Assembly (NCBI GenBank): GCA_903926465.1
Contig: CAIYJE010000160.1
Span: forward strand, 1 to 64,000
Direction of reading: 5' to 3'
Origin: an uncultured Planctomycetales bacterium
GTDB taxonomy: Bacteria > Planctomycetota > Planctomycetia > Isosphaerales > Isosphaeraceae
Length of the DNA stretch: 64,000 bases
Shown: positions 54,869-63,545 of the stretch, one piece after another
Position numbering within the stretch: the first letter of the stretch is position 1
Layout: every line of letters begins with the position of its first letter
Translations under genes and position numbers: made by a program
The notes under the pieces: generated by a model
The model's database searches: none
What the model was told of the DNA's origin: nothing
What the model saw: the letters and a program-made list of their open reading frames with translations, nothing else

Positions 54869-55202
54869 GATGCTCTCTCGCTCTGTGGTGCCTGGATCAG
54901 AATTTTATCCGACTTCGCCGCCTCCCGTCCTAGCCTACCTGGCCGACATACTTTTACATGCTTATGTTTTGTCGGCATGAAAGACTATCACTCAGGCGGC
55001 TCCAGTCACGCGGAACCGCTGAAAAAAGTGGAGGGGAAATCCCAGAAACCAGGGTCGCTCCGCCTGGGCGATTTGCGCAAAACAAGAAAGCCGCGCAACG
55101 GATACGTTGGCGGCTTTGCTTCTTGGCCAGTAGGGACGAGCCCCATTTGAGAAGCGGAACGGGAGCCGTGAACCCCATCGTTCCTGCTTCAGATTCCGCG
55201 GA
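54869..55202. other. Intergenic with mtnA terminator
   Basis: No gene is supported here. A hairpin at 55087-55117 has 8-bp arms AAAGCCGC/GCGGCTTT plus a second CAACG/CGTTG stem and one bulged base. On the minus strand it is followed by CTTGTTTTG, and it lies 86 bases after the mtnA stop, so it is the likely mtnA terminator. Confidence 0.6.
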
Positions 55203-56294
55203 TCAGAGCTGCTGGAGTCTGGCCTGGACCGAAGCGGTATTCACCGGCTGAATGAGCCCATGCTCGGTGATAATGGCAGTGATCAGCTCGGCTGGGGTCA
55301 CGTCAAAGGCTGGGTTATAAACGGCAATTCCAGCGGGGGCGGTGACCCGTCCAAATCCATGGGTGATTTCTTTGGGGTCTCGCAACTCGATGGGAATGTG
55401 AGAGCCATCGGGAATTGAGAGGTCGAACGTGCTGGAGGGGGCGGCAACGTAGAAGGGAATGTTGTGGGCGCGAGCGAGAACGGCAACACCGTAAGTGCCA
55501 ATCTTGTTCGCGGCATCGCCGTTGGCGGCAATTCGGTCGGCCCCCACAATCACGCGCTGGATTCGGCCTTCTCTCATGACCTGGGCGGCCATATTGTCGC
55601 AGATCAGGGTGGCTGGGATTCCCCGTTGCTGCAGTTCCCAGGCAGTAAGCCTGGCACCTTGGAGCAAGGGGCGAGTTTCATCCACGAAGACCTGGAGTGG
55701 AATTCCCTGCTCGTGGGCGCTGAAGATACAGGCCAGTGCTGTGCCGTAGTCGGCGGTGGCCAACCCTCCAGCGTTGCAATGGGTCAGGATTCCTTCACCC
55801 GCCTGAATCACGGAAGCTCCGTGCCGACCGATGGAGCGGCACATGTGTCGATCTTCGTCAGCAATGGCATTCGCCTCGGCCAGGAGTCGGTCGAGGAACG
55901 CGTCAGGAGAAAGCTCCAGGGCCAGCACGGCCACTCGTTCCATTCGATCAATGGCCCAGAACAAATTCACGGCGGTCGGCCGGCTGGTCCTGAGATGATC
56001 ACCAGCCTGCTTGAGTTGCTTGAAGCAATCGGCGGTAGAGGCGGCGGCGGCAGGCGTTCGGGCACCAATCACACAGCCGAACGCGGCGGCAATTCCAATG
56101 GCAGGAGCGCCTCGTACCCTGAGCACCTTGATCGCTTCCCAGACGGTATCCACGGTCTGGCAGGCAATGCTTGTTGTCTCGGAAGGTAGCAGCGTTTGAT
56201 CGATGAGAGAGAGATGCCCGGTACGGGCATCCCCCTTCCATTCAAGCGTCTGGAACCCTGGCAAGGTCAATGACCCGATTCCAGGATCACTCAT
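55203..56294 (-). CDS. mtnA: Methylthioribose-1-phosphate isomerase
   Basis: MtnA isomerises methylthioribose 1-phosphate to methylthioribulose 1-phosphate in methionine salvage. From ATG 56294 the protein has 363 residues, the usual size; the frame extends upstream to 56525 but that part overlaps the next gene. The catalytic Cys is in ILTHCNAGGLAT and the catalytic Asp in IVGADRIAANGD. The start codon overlaps the stop of the 88-residue gene upstream (ATGAGTGA), suggesting coupled translation. No other methionine salvage gene is nearby. Confidence 0.93.
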   Translation of the reverse strand: MSDPGIGSLTLPGFQTLEWKGDARTGHLSLIDQTLLPSETTSIACQTVDTVWEAIKVLRVRGAPAIGIAAAFGCVIGARTPAAAASTADCFKQLKQAGDHLRTSRPTAVNLFWAIDRMERVAVLALELSPDAFLDRLLAEANAIADEDRHMCRSIGRHGASVIQAGEGILTHCNAGGLATADYGTALACIFSAHEQGIPLQVFVDETRPLLQGARLTAWELQQRGIPATLICDNMAAQVMREGRIQRVIVGADRIAANGDAANKIGTYGVAVLARAHNIPFYVAAPSSTFDLSIPDGSHIPIELRDPKEITHGFGRVTAPAGIAVYNPAFDVTPAELITAIITEHGLIQPVNTASVQARLQQL

Positions 56295-56553
56295 CGCCTT
56301 CAGCCTCGGTTTCTTCGGGATCAATCCACTCGTAAAACTCGGAGTAGATGTCCCAAATCCGCTCGAGGGCGGCACGCTTATCTTCGGGTTTGATCGGGCT
56401 GGTGCTATTGCCATAGCCAGCAACCTGGGAAGCAATTTTGAGCAGTTCCAGGTTCTGCTGCCGAAGCGCAAGGAAAACTTCGGCTTGGACCGAGTTCTCT
56501 TGCCCGTGATCATGGTCGTGATCATGGTCTTCGTGTTCTTCGTGTTCTGCCAT
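56287..56553 (-). CDS. Small protein with His-rich N-terminus
   Basis: An 88-residue protein from ATG 56553. The N-terminus alternates His, Asp and Glu (EHEEHEDHDHDHDHG), like metal-binding stretches in nickel or zinc chaperones. The rest is a helical region (AEVFLALRQQNLELLKIA, then DKRAALERIWDIYSEFYEW) with an acidic end. It overlaps the mtnA start by eight bases and lies 47 bases after ald, all on one strand. It may have a structural or regulatory role with mtnA, but none is known. It is too short to place in a family by eye. Confidence 0.75.
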   Translation of the reverse strand: MAEHEEHEDHDHDHDHGQENSVQAEVFLALRQQNLELLKIASQVAGYGNSTSPIKPEDKRAALERIWDIYSEFYEWIDPEETEAEGDE

Positions 56554-56600
56554 CGTCGCTCCTCAATTCAAAGGAATGGATTGCTCTTGCGAGCTCACGG

Positions 56601-57707
56601 TTAAAGGGACAGTTCAAAGTAAGGAAGCTGGAATGTACCCGCCACGGCCTGGTTAGTCACACGCCCCTGGTCAATATTCACGCCTTGCGCCACCCCGGGG
56701 TTGGTTTTCGTAACCTCTCGCCAGCCCTTGTTTGCAAACTGCAAAACGTAAGGAAGCGTGACGTTACAGAGAGCATAAGTGCTGGTTCGGCCCACAGCGC
56801 CCGGCATATTGGTCACGCAATAGTGAACAATCCCATCGACCAGATAGGTCGGATGTTGGTGTGTGGTTGGCCGACTGGTCTCAACACAACCCCCCTGATC
56901 AATCGCAATATCGACAATCACCGCCCCCGGCTTCATTCTCTTGAGGTCTTCACGACGCACAAGCATGGGGGCCCTGGCTCCTGTAATGAGCACGGCACCA
57001 ATCACCAGATCGGCTCTCTCGATCGCTTCCCGGATCGTGTGGCGATCTGAGTAAAGGGTGGTGACGTTCGGTGGCATGATATCGTCCAGATACCGAAGTC
57101 GATCCAGATTCACGTCAAGAATCTGAACGTTTGCACCCAGGCCGGCGGCAACACGGGCCGCGTTCGACCCCACCACGCCGCCACCCAGAATGGCAACCTC
57201 GGCGGGTGCCACCCCCGGCACGCCCGCAAGCAGGATTCCACGCCCTTCGGTGGGGCGTTCAAGATACTTTGCCCCTTCCTGAATGCTCATGCGTCCAGCA
57301 ACTTCAGACATCGGCGTCAGCAGGGGTAAACGCCCGGCGGCATCTCGAATGGTCTCGTATGCAATGGCTGTGATTCCACTGGCAATCACAGCGCGTGTCA
57401 GTTTTTCATCGGCGGCAAAGTGAAAGTAAGTGAACAGGACCTGCCCCTTGCGCATCAGGGGCCACTCAGACGATTGAGGTTCCTTGACCTTCACAACCAG
57501 GTCGGCCCGGTCCCAGATCTCCGAGGCATTCTGGACAATGGTTGCCCCTGCCTCTGCGTACTGGGCGTCAGCAATTCCGCTCCCCAGCCCGGCTCCCGCC
57601 TCAAAAAGCAGGGTATGTCCAGACGCGGTCAGCTCTTCGGCTCCCACGGGAAGCATGGCCACGCGGTATTCGTCAGACTTGACCTCGCGTGGAACTCCAA
57701 CGATCAT
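56601..57707 (-). CDS. ald: Alanine dehydrogenase
   Basis: Ald interconverts alanine and pyruvate with NAD. From ATG 57707 it has 368 residues, close to the family size of about 370. It starts MIVGVPREVKSDEYRVAM; the conserved Lys is in KVKEPQ and the catalytic His in FTYFHFA. The NAD site is GGGVVGSNAARVAAGLG. The last gene of the group ahead of it on this strand is unknown; the His-rich gene and mtnA follow downstream with short spacing. Confidence 0.96.
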   Translation of the reverse strand: MIVGVPREVKSDEYRVAMLPVGAEELTASGHTLLFEAGAGLGSGIADAQYAEAGATIVQNASEIWDRADLVVKVKEPQSSEWPLMRKGQVLFTYFHFAADEKLTRAVIASGITAIAYETIRDAAGRLPLLTPMSEVAGRMSIQEGAKYLERPTEGRGILLAGVPGVAPAEVAILGGGVVGSNAARVAAGLGANVQILDVNLDRLRYLDDIMPPNVTTLYSDRHTIREAIERADLVIGAVLITGARAPMLVRREDLKRMKPGAVIVDIAIDQGGCVETSRPTTHQHPTYLVDGIVHYCVTNMPGAVGRTSTYALCNVTLPYVLQFANKGWREVTKTNPGVAQGVNIDQGRVTNQAVAGTFQLPYFELSL

Positions 57708-57843
57708 CGCGGAATCTCCTGGAATGCACTCGGGAACCGGATCATTCGATCAGACTACCCCCAACGATTCAAGGCACGAATCGCAAGAAGCCTTCCACCC
57801 GCCCGCCTTTCTTGGCAAGAAACGCCCTAACTTGCAGGTGTCC

Positions 57844-58341
57844 ATGAAAGCCCCAGCCCCCTCAACCACTCGATTCCTTGTAGATACACCCCATTTGCAA
57901 GCAGCGCTATCCCTGCGCGGTTATGTGAGCGGCGTCGCCGCCAGTTCGCTACTCGACAAAAAAACGGGGGCCCGTGACCTGGGCTTTGGACTGGAGATTG
58001 CCGATTTCCTGCTGGAACAGATCCCTCAGGGGTCCACTCCCGAACCTGGCCAGTACGAATTCGGTAACGCATTTCATGGAAACATTGCCAAGCGGTACGT
58101 TGAGGGGCCGCAAATCTGCACCCAGGCGGGACTGCTTCCCGCAGTGATTTTGCAGGGGCCAAACTTCGTAGCGGTCAAACATCATTTCCGCTGGACCAAG
58201 GCGTACACGCCGCACGCTCAGGCGGGATCGCTCTGGCAGCAAACCTTGATTTTTCCGTTCAATACCCGCTATTTCCTGGCCGCAGAGAAGGTCACAACGG
58301 TCTCTGAGTCAGAAAGCCTGGTGCTCCGGCGACACCTTTGA
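57844..58341 (+). CDS. Hypothetical protein, possibly truncated
   Basis: A 165-residue protein from ATG 57844; the frame stays open upstream to 57484 but overlaps ald on the other strand. It is beta-rich, with LVDTPHLQAALSLRGYVSGVA, DKKTGARDLGFGLEIADFLL and a C-terminal RYFLAAEKVTTVSESESLVLRRHL. The end is abrupt, and the pattern resembles the N-terminal part of longer planctomycete proteins, so a C-terminal loss is possible. Function unknown. Confidence 0.6.
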   Translation: MKAPAPSTTRFLVDTPHLQAALSLRGYVSGVAASSLLDKKTGARDLGFGLEIADFLLEQIPQGSTPEPGQYEFGNAFHGNIAKRYVEGPQICTQAGLLPAVILQGPNFVAVKHHFRWTKAYTPHAQAGSLWQQTLIFPFNTRYFLAAEKVTTVSESESLVLRRHL

Positions 58342-58405
58342 CGCCTGCTCGATCATTGGCTGGTTCGACTCAATTGAGGAAATGCACACCGCCTATATGC
58401 TCACA

Positions 58406-58450
58406 AAGGCTGGTCCGGATTGGTCCTTGAGGGACCACCCGACCAGCCTT
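58406..58450. terminator. Nested hairpin between convergent genes
   Basis: Perfect 10-bp outer arms (AAGGCTGGTC and GACCAGCCTT) enclose an inner 6-bp stem TGGTCC/GGACCA. It lies between two genes that face each other and could serve both. Confidence 0.75.
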
Positions 58451-58550
58451 CAGACTTTCACGGTGTGAGCAGCCAAGAGCTAGAGCCCATTCAGATCGAC
58501 TGAACGGGACTCACGGCAGCATCACGATCCAGAGGAATACGTGCGAAAAC

Positions 58551-58901
58551 TTACTTGACGAGTCCGCTCTTCTTTTCGCGAGAAACACGCCAGTCAGCAA
58601 TCAGTGACTTCAGTTCTTCAAGAGTCACGCTACCGTTATCTTCTTCCGAAGACCAGCGTGCCAGAATCGCCTTGTGGCGATCTCGCAACGGACCTTTGGG
58701 CAGGAAGCGGGCCTTGAGCTTCTTCACAAACTTGAGACGGGGGTCAGCCGGGGTGCGTGGCACCTCAACCTTGGGGGCAGCAGGTTCGACCACTGCGGCA
58801 ACCTCAACCGGCTTCACAGCCTTGGGCTTGGGAGCCTTCACTGGCTTTGCATTGGGATGAGCCGGTTTCTTATCCTTCGACTGAGCTTTGTCGCCCGCCA
58901 T
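58551..58901 (-). CDS. Hypothetical Lys/Pro-rich protein
   Basis: A 116-residue protein from ATG 58901. Residues 1-50 are a low-complexity Lys, Ala, Pro and Val tail (KPVKAPKPKAVKPVEVAAVV), like histone or ribosome-associated tails. Residues about 52-116 form a helical domain, RLKFVKKLKARFLPKGPLR and SVTLEELKSLIADW. Nothing catalytic is visible, and no family was recognised. The lipid A operon begins about 270 bases away on the same strand. Confidence 0.65.
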   Translation of the reverse strand: MAGDKAQSKDKKPAHPNAKPVKAPKPKAVKPVEVAAVVEPAAPKVEVPRTPADPRLKFVKKLKARFLPKGPLRDRHKAILARWSSEEDNGSVTLEELKSLIADWRVSREKKSGLVK

Positions 58902-59166
58902 GATCCGTTACCTTGCAGAGGAGGGAAGCACTCGATTGGGCCCGGCCGATGGGAGAGCTGGCCTCAAGTTGAGCGAGTTCAAAGCGGAAATTTTAGCAAA
59001 CACCCATCAGATTGGCAAGATCACGCCTTGACTGCGCACCAAACTCCATCAGGCTCCTCAGAAGCCCTGCTGGCATTGAGAGTTCGGTTCAAGCCTGCTC
59101 CCCAGCAACCAGAGCGGCTAGAAGCGTGAGCCAAATGTACGGAAAAAGTGTACGCAATGGCAGTTT

Positions 59167-60282
59167 TCATTGCAGGGGGAGGCGGTGAGATTCAGGCTTA
59201 CTAACACGTGGCCGCAGGATATGGGGAGCCGGAATGCCGTTTGCAAGCTGGGGTACGCTGCTTTTTGCTCCGCTCGGAGCCCAAGCATGTTGCTGTAGCC
59301 CTTCAATAATCAGTTCGGCAAGCCTCATATTTCGGAGTCCGTCTGCCCCGGTGACACGTGGTGGAATCCCGGTGCGCACTGCTCGGATGAAGTCTTCCAG
59401 TTCCAGGGCCAGTTGTTCAGCACCGGCGGCCGTTTTCTGATCGACTTTCAGCACCGTGCCGAAAATATGATTTTTGACGTCGTCGGGTTTACTCAGATCC
59501 ACTCCGTCGAGCGAAAGTTCGCCATTCCTGAGCATTTCGGAAGGTGTGACAACCAGGGCTTCACGTGTCTTGAAGTCGACCCCCACATATCCTTCCTGTC
59601 CCCAAACACGCATTTTTCGGGTGGCATGCAAGCTCGCTCGGCTGGCGGAAAGATCGGCAACCGTCCCGTCTTGGAACCACACCCGGGCCGAGGCCACGTC
59701 TTCTGCGCCACCGAAGACCGAGGTTCCGACCGACGAAACCGCACTCACGGGCGAGTCGATCAGTGACAGAACCAGATCGATGTCATGAATCATCAGGTCC
59801 AGGACCACACCGATATCCGTGGATCGAAATGTGTAGGTGCTCAGTCTTTCCGCGGCCAGGTAGCGAGGCCGGATTGGTAAAGCCTGCAAGGTTTCAAAAA
59901 TCGGATTATATCGCTCGATATGCCCGACCTGGAGCACGACTCCCGCTCGATTCGCCAGCGCCACAAGTTCTTCACCCTCCTGAACCGTGGAGGTGAGGGG
60001 CTTTTCTACGAGTGCGGGAATACCCTGTTCCAGAAAGGCGCCAGCGACCGCGCGATGATATTTGGTGGGAACGGCAATGGAAACGGCGTCAACCTTGCCA
60101 ATCAGGTCATGGTAGTTATCAAATGCCTGCACGCCCAGCGGTTCTGCAATTGCGCGGGCCTGTTCGATGCGGGAATCTACAACACCCACGAGTTCCACGC
60201 CGTCGATTGATTTCAAGATCCTGGCATGATGGCGACCCAGGTGGCCAACACCAACCACTCCAACTCGGATTTTGGCCATCAT
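59167..60282 (-). CDS. Gfo/Idh/MocA-family oxidoreductase
   Basis: A 371-residue NAD(P)-dependent sugar oxidoreductase from ATG 60282, or 60279 one codon later. The N-terminal Rossmann fold has VGVVGVGHLGRHHARIL, and the family motif EKPL lies in ALVEKPLTS. The catalytic His is in MIHDIDLVL. It is the last gene of the lipid A operon, 165 bases after lpxA. GnnA of other bacteria, which oxidises UDP-GlcNAc for 3-amino lipid A, belongs to this family and also sits near lpxA, so that role is worth testing. No transaminase partner (GnnB) is in the window. Confidence 0.85.
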   Translation of the reverse strand: MMAKIRVGVVGVGHLGRHHARILKSIDGVELVGVVDSRIEQARAIAEPLGVQAFDNYHDLIGKVDAVSIAVPTKYHRAVAGAFLEQGIPALVEKPLTSTVQEGEELVALANRAGVVLQVGHIERYNPIFETLQALPIRPRYLAAERLSTYTFRSTDIGVVLDLMIHDIDLVLSLIDSPVSAVSSVGTSVFGGAEDVASARVWFQDGTVADLSASRASLHATRKMRVWGQEGYVGVDFKTREALVVTPSEMLRNGELSLDGVDLSKPDDVKNHIFGTVLKVDQKTAAGAEQLALELEDFIRAVRTGIPPRVTGADGLRNMRLAELIIEGLQQHAWAPSGAKSSVPQLANGIPAPHILRPRVSKPESHRLPLQ

Positions 60283-60446
60283 TGCAGTCCTTGCTTTCGT
60301 GGCGACAGGTTCGGGTTGAAACGGACCTAAAAAACCGGGCCCGTTGGAAGATCATATCTGCTGGCAAGACTTGGACCGATTTCCAAACGGGAACTGATCG
60401 CTTGCAGGCTTGTGGAGCGAGTCCCGGTTTTGAATCGGTTTGTGGG

Positions 60447-61280
60447 CTAGATCTCTACGCTCTGGAACGCCTTGGAATCTGGATGGCCGATTTCACGAGC
60501 ACGTCCGTGCCGGCCCAGATTCTGTTCTTCGACCGCTTTCAGGAGATGTTGAACCTCGGGAGTCCAGTGGCCGTGGGCCTTGAGGTTGTCCATGGCCTGG
60601 CCGGGTTGCAAGCGGGCCCGATAGATCAGCCGATGCGCCTCGTGAATGGCCTGGATCGACTCAGACGTCAGTCGCTGTTTACGTAGCCCCACGGCATTGA
60701 TGCACCGAACCCGGGCTGGGTGTCCGTCGACCAGCATGAATGGAGGCACATCGTGATAAATTCGAGATTGGCCGCCGATGAAACTCAACTGGCCAACGGT
60801 TACATCATGATGAACCGAGACGCCAGGCCCCAGGGTTGCGTGATCTTCGACGGCAACGCGAGGGCCTAGAATTGAGGAATTCCCAATGGTGATTCGGTTC
60901 CCGATCAGTCCATCGTGCGCCACGTGAACCCCGGCATGGACCTGGTTATGGCTGCCAATTCGGGTCTCGCCGGTGTCTGCCTTGCCGCCCCGGTTGATGA
61001 CCACCCCTTCATGGAAGATGTTGGCATCACCAATCACGGTCCGAAACGCCATGTCACGCAAGGCGGGTTCCTGTGGATCTCCGCCAATGACGGAGAACGG
61101 GTGAACCACGTTGCCATCGCCCAGAACCGTGATTCCGTACAGGCAAACATGGCCGATCAGGCGAGTGCCACGCCCAAGCACCACGTCTGGTCCTACCATG
61201 CAGAATGGTCCGATTTCAACATCATCGGCCAGTTTGGCACGCGGATCGACCCATGCGGAGTCGGAAATCATGACGGCCAT
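60447..61280 (-). CDS. lpxA: UDP-GlcNAc O-acyltransferase LpxA
   Basis: LpxA adds the first acyl chain to UDP-N-acetylglucosamine in lipid A synthesis. From ATG 61280 it has 277 residues. The left-handed beta helix is seen in hexapeptide repeats such as IGPFCMVGPDVVLGRGTRL and IGNSSILGPRVAVEDHATLG. The catalytic His is in GVHVAHD. The C-terminal helical part (ESIQAIHEAHRLIYRA) is present. It lies 54 bases after the lpxC-fabZ fusion on the same strand. Confidence 0.95.
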   Translation of the reverse strand: MAVMISDSAWVDPRAKLADDVEIGPFCMVGPDVVLGRGTRLIGHVCLYGITVLGDGNVVHPFSVIGGDPQEPALRDMAFRTVIGDANIFHEGVVINRGGKADTGETRIGSHNQVHAGVHVAHDGLIGNRITIGNSSILGPRVAVEDHATLGPGVSVHHDVTVGQLSFIGGQSRIYHDVPPFMLVDGHPARVRCINAVGLRKQRLTSESIQAIHEAHRLIYRARLQPGQAMDNLKAHGHWTPEVQHLLKAVEEQNLGRHGRAREIGHPDSKAFQSVEI

Positions 61281-61334
61281 TGGCAGCCCCTTTGCACACT
61301 CACTGGCTCGAACAGAGCCCGACTTTTCCGTCAA

Positions 61335-62663
61335 TCAGGCCACGCACTGATTCTCTACGAAAACGAAGCGAATTTTCCCTTCGGCAGCGAGTTGACCATC
61401 CACTCGCGCCTGCCCCTGCACTTCCGCCAAGCGGGTGCCAATTCGGCGAGCAACCACATCCAGTTGCAACTGATCACCGGGAGTGACCGGTCGGCGGAGC
61501 TTCACCTGGTCCATCGAAGCAATCAGGGCGTGAAACTTCGTGGAATCGAGACTTTGAGCAATCAGTACACCCGCCGTTTGAGCCAGCGCCTCAAGAATCA
61601 GCACGCCGGGCATGATCGGCCGTTCTGGCCAGTGGCCGGGAAAGAACGGTTCGTTGATCGAAACGTTCTTGATGGCCCGAACGCGGCAGCCAGGTTCGAG
61701 TTCGGTGACTCGATCGATCAATAACAGGGGGTACCGGTGCGGCAAGAGTTTCATGATCGCGCTGACGTCCAGCAGCGTGGGGGCTGCGGTGGGCGGCGCG
61801 GTCGACCCGCCTTGCTCAGCATTTTTCAGCAGTGTTCTGACAAGTTCCGCGTTGAGCATGTGCCCGGAACGATGGGCGATAACATGCCCAACCAGATCCA
61901 CGCCGGCCAGGGCCAGATCGCCCACCATATCCAGCATTTTGTGCCGAACGCATTCGTCGGGAAATCTTAACGTGTTTCGGATGGGACCTTCGGGACCGAA
62001 GATCAGCAGGTCTGACTCATTCAAACGCTTCCCCATCCCAGCCTGCTTCATGGCATTGGCTTCTGCTTCAAGCAAGAAGGTGCGGCAGGGAGAGAGCTGG
62101 TTCCGGAATGAATCTGGATCAACCGCAAGGCACCGGCTTTGTGAGCCGATGGGTGGTTGGTACTCAAGGTGATAAGCCAGGTGAAACCGATCATCATTGG
62201 ATGGGAATGCCGTTACGCTGGCCGGACCATCACTGACGCACACAGGACGATTGATAATCAGGGTTTCGCGAGCACGGTTCTGAGCCGTGGTACCAGCCTC
62301 GCTCAGAGCCTCGGTGAAGTTCAGGCTAGAGCCGTCGCAACCTGGGGTCTCACCCGCATCAATGTCAATAATGCAATTGTCGATCCGCAGGCCATAGAGG
62401 GACGCCATCACGTGCTCGACCATTTCGATGGTCGCTCCCCCCTTCTGGAGGGCGGTGCGTCGCTGGCGTGGGACCACATTCTCGATAAGAGCGGGAACCT
62501 CTGGAGAGCCTGGCAGATCGATCCGGCGAAAGATGATGCCGGTATCTGCTGGTGCCGGCCGGAATATCAGATTGACGTCAGTCTCACTGACGAATCCGAT
62601 CCCGTGAACCCGGGTTTCGCGTGCCAGAGTTTGCTGGGCCCGCCCAGTCGTGGTGTGCGGCAT
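61335..62663 (-). CDS. lpxC: LpxC-FabZ fusion
   Basis: A 442-residue fusion from ATG 62663, with GGAAG upstream. Residues about 1-285 are LpxC, the zinc deacetylase that commits UDP-acyl-GlcNAc to lipid A. Its zinc ligands are the His in [11 protein letters not shown] and the His and Asp in [13 protein letters not shown]. Residues about 300-442 are FabZ, the 3-hydroxyacyl-ACP dehydratase: His309 in [12 protein letters not shown], with [15 protein letters not shown]. Such fusions are known in Bacteroidetes and some planctomycetes. The linker ([17 protein letters not shown]) is short. The skp-like gene lies 117 bases upstream. Confidence 0.95.
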   Translation of the reverse strand: MPHTTTGRAQQTLARETRVHGIGFVSETDVNLIFRPAPADTGIIFRRIDLPGSPEVPALIENVVPRQRRTALQKGGATIEMVEHVMASLYGLRIDNCIIDIDAGETPGCDGSSLNFTEALSEAGTTAQNRARETLIINRPVCVSDGPASVTAFPSNDDRFHLAYHLEYQPPIGSQSRCLAVDPDSFRNQLSPCRTFLLEAEANAMKQAGMGKRLNESDLLIFGPEGPIRNTLRFPDECVRHKMLDMVGDLALAGVDLVGHVIAHRSGHMLNAELVRTLLKNAEQGGSTAPPTAAPTLLDVSAIMKLLPHRYPLLLIDRVTELEPGCRVRAIKNVSINEPFFPGHWPERPIMPGVLILEALAQTAGVLIAQSLDSTKFHALIASMDQVKLRRPVTPGDQLQLDVVARRIGTRLAEVQGQARVDGQLAAEGKIRFVFVENQCVA

Positions 62664-62780
62664 TGAGATCTTCCTTGATCGCTCAGGCTGTACTGAACCA
62701 GGCTCGATGAGCAATACCGAAGAAAGCACGGGTGGGCTCTCCACAAGCCGCACCCATGCTTTCCTGCGTAAACCGAGAGT

Positions 62781-63545
62781 TCAACGGGCGGCCTTGGGAT
62801 TACCGGCGGCTCGGGCCGTTGGGGTTGGTGCTTCCGCACCAGCAGGCGCGGCGGTTGTTGTTGCCGAGGCTGGAGCCGTATCGGGATCCGTGGTTCCCTT
62901 CACGCCGCTGGTTTCCTTGTATTTCTTGTTGAGCATTCGGACCACCACCTGGGTAACGTCGGTGGATGGGTCGGAATAGACCACAGACCGTGACATGGCG
63001 GCAAGCACGGAATTGGGATCACCACTGGTGATCGGCTCGCTGGAAATTCGAACCACATAGGTCATGTGGTTATACTTTGCCACGGCTTCCACCATGGCCT
63101 GAATCTCTTTGTGGATCGTACCAAGGGCTTCAGCTTCCCTGGACGCAAACTCCCGCTGGGCCTGTTCACGAGATCCATCCAGCTCAACCCGCATCTTGGT
63201 GAGCTTGGAGTCTCTTTCCTTGAAGTCAGGAGAGCCAGGCTGCAGGCTTTCCATTTCCTTGGCTATCTGCTGGGCCTGGGACATGATCTTCCCAAGTTCT
63301 CCCTTCTTCAAATTGGCCTCGGCTTCGATTTGCTTTCGGATGAAGTCAACCTTCTCATAGCCCTTGAACACGGCGTCCATATCGATGGAGCCAATGACGG
63401 CGGGTGCGAGCGCACGGGCTTGGCCCCCCTGCTGCCCCGACGTCTTCTGGACGGCGCCATCCTGACCGATCGAAACACTGGCCAGACCAGCGAATCCCGC
63501 CACACCTAGACTCAGAGCCATCACAGCCCTCGACGATACTCGCAT
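62781..63545 (-). CDS. OmpH/Skp-like periplasmic chaperone
   Basis: A 254-residue exported protein from ATG 63545 (MRVSSRAVMALSLGV). The signal peptide is at about 1-28. A Gln/Gly-rich stretch precedes the OmpH/Skp-like domain (about 50-200): VIGSIDMDAVFKGYEKVDF, a long coiled region KKGELGKIMSQAQQIAKEM, then VAKYNHMTYVVRI. The last 45 residues are Ala/Pro/Thr-rich. Skp carries outer membrane proteins across the periplasm, and skp-lpx clusters are common, so the gene order supports the call. Confidence 0.82.
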   Translation of the reverse strand: MRVSSRAVMALSLGVAGFAGLASVSIGQDGAVQKTSGQQGGQARALAPAVIGSIDMDAVFKGYEKVDFIRKQIEAEANLKKGELGKIMSQAQQIAKEMESLQPGSPDFKERDSKLTKMRVELDGSREQAQREFASREAEALGTIHKEIQAMVEAVAKYNHMTYVVRISSEPITSGDPNSVLAAMSRSVVYSDPSTDVTQVVVRMLNKKYKETSGVKGTTDPDTAPASATTTAAPAGAEAPTPTARAAGNPKAAR

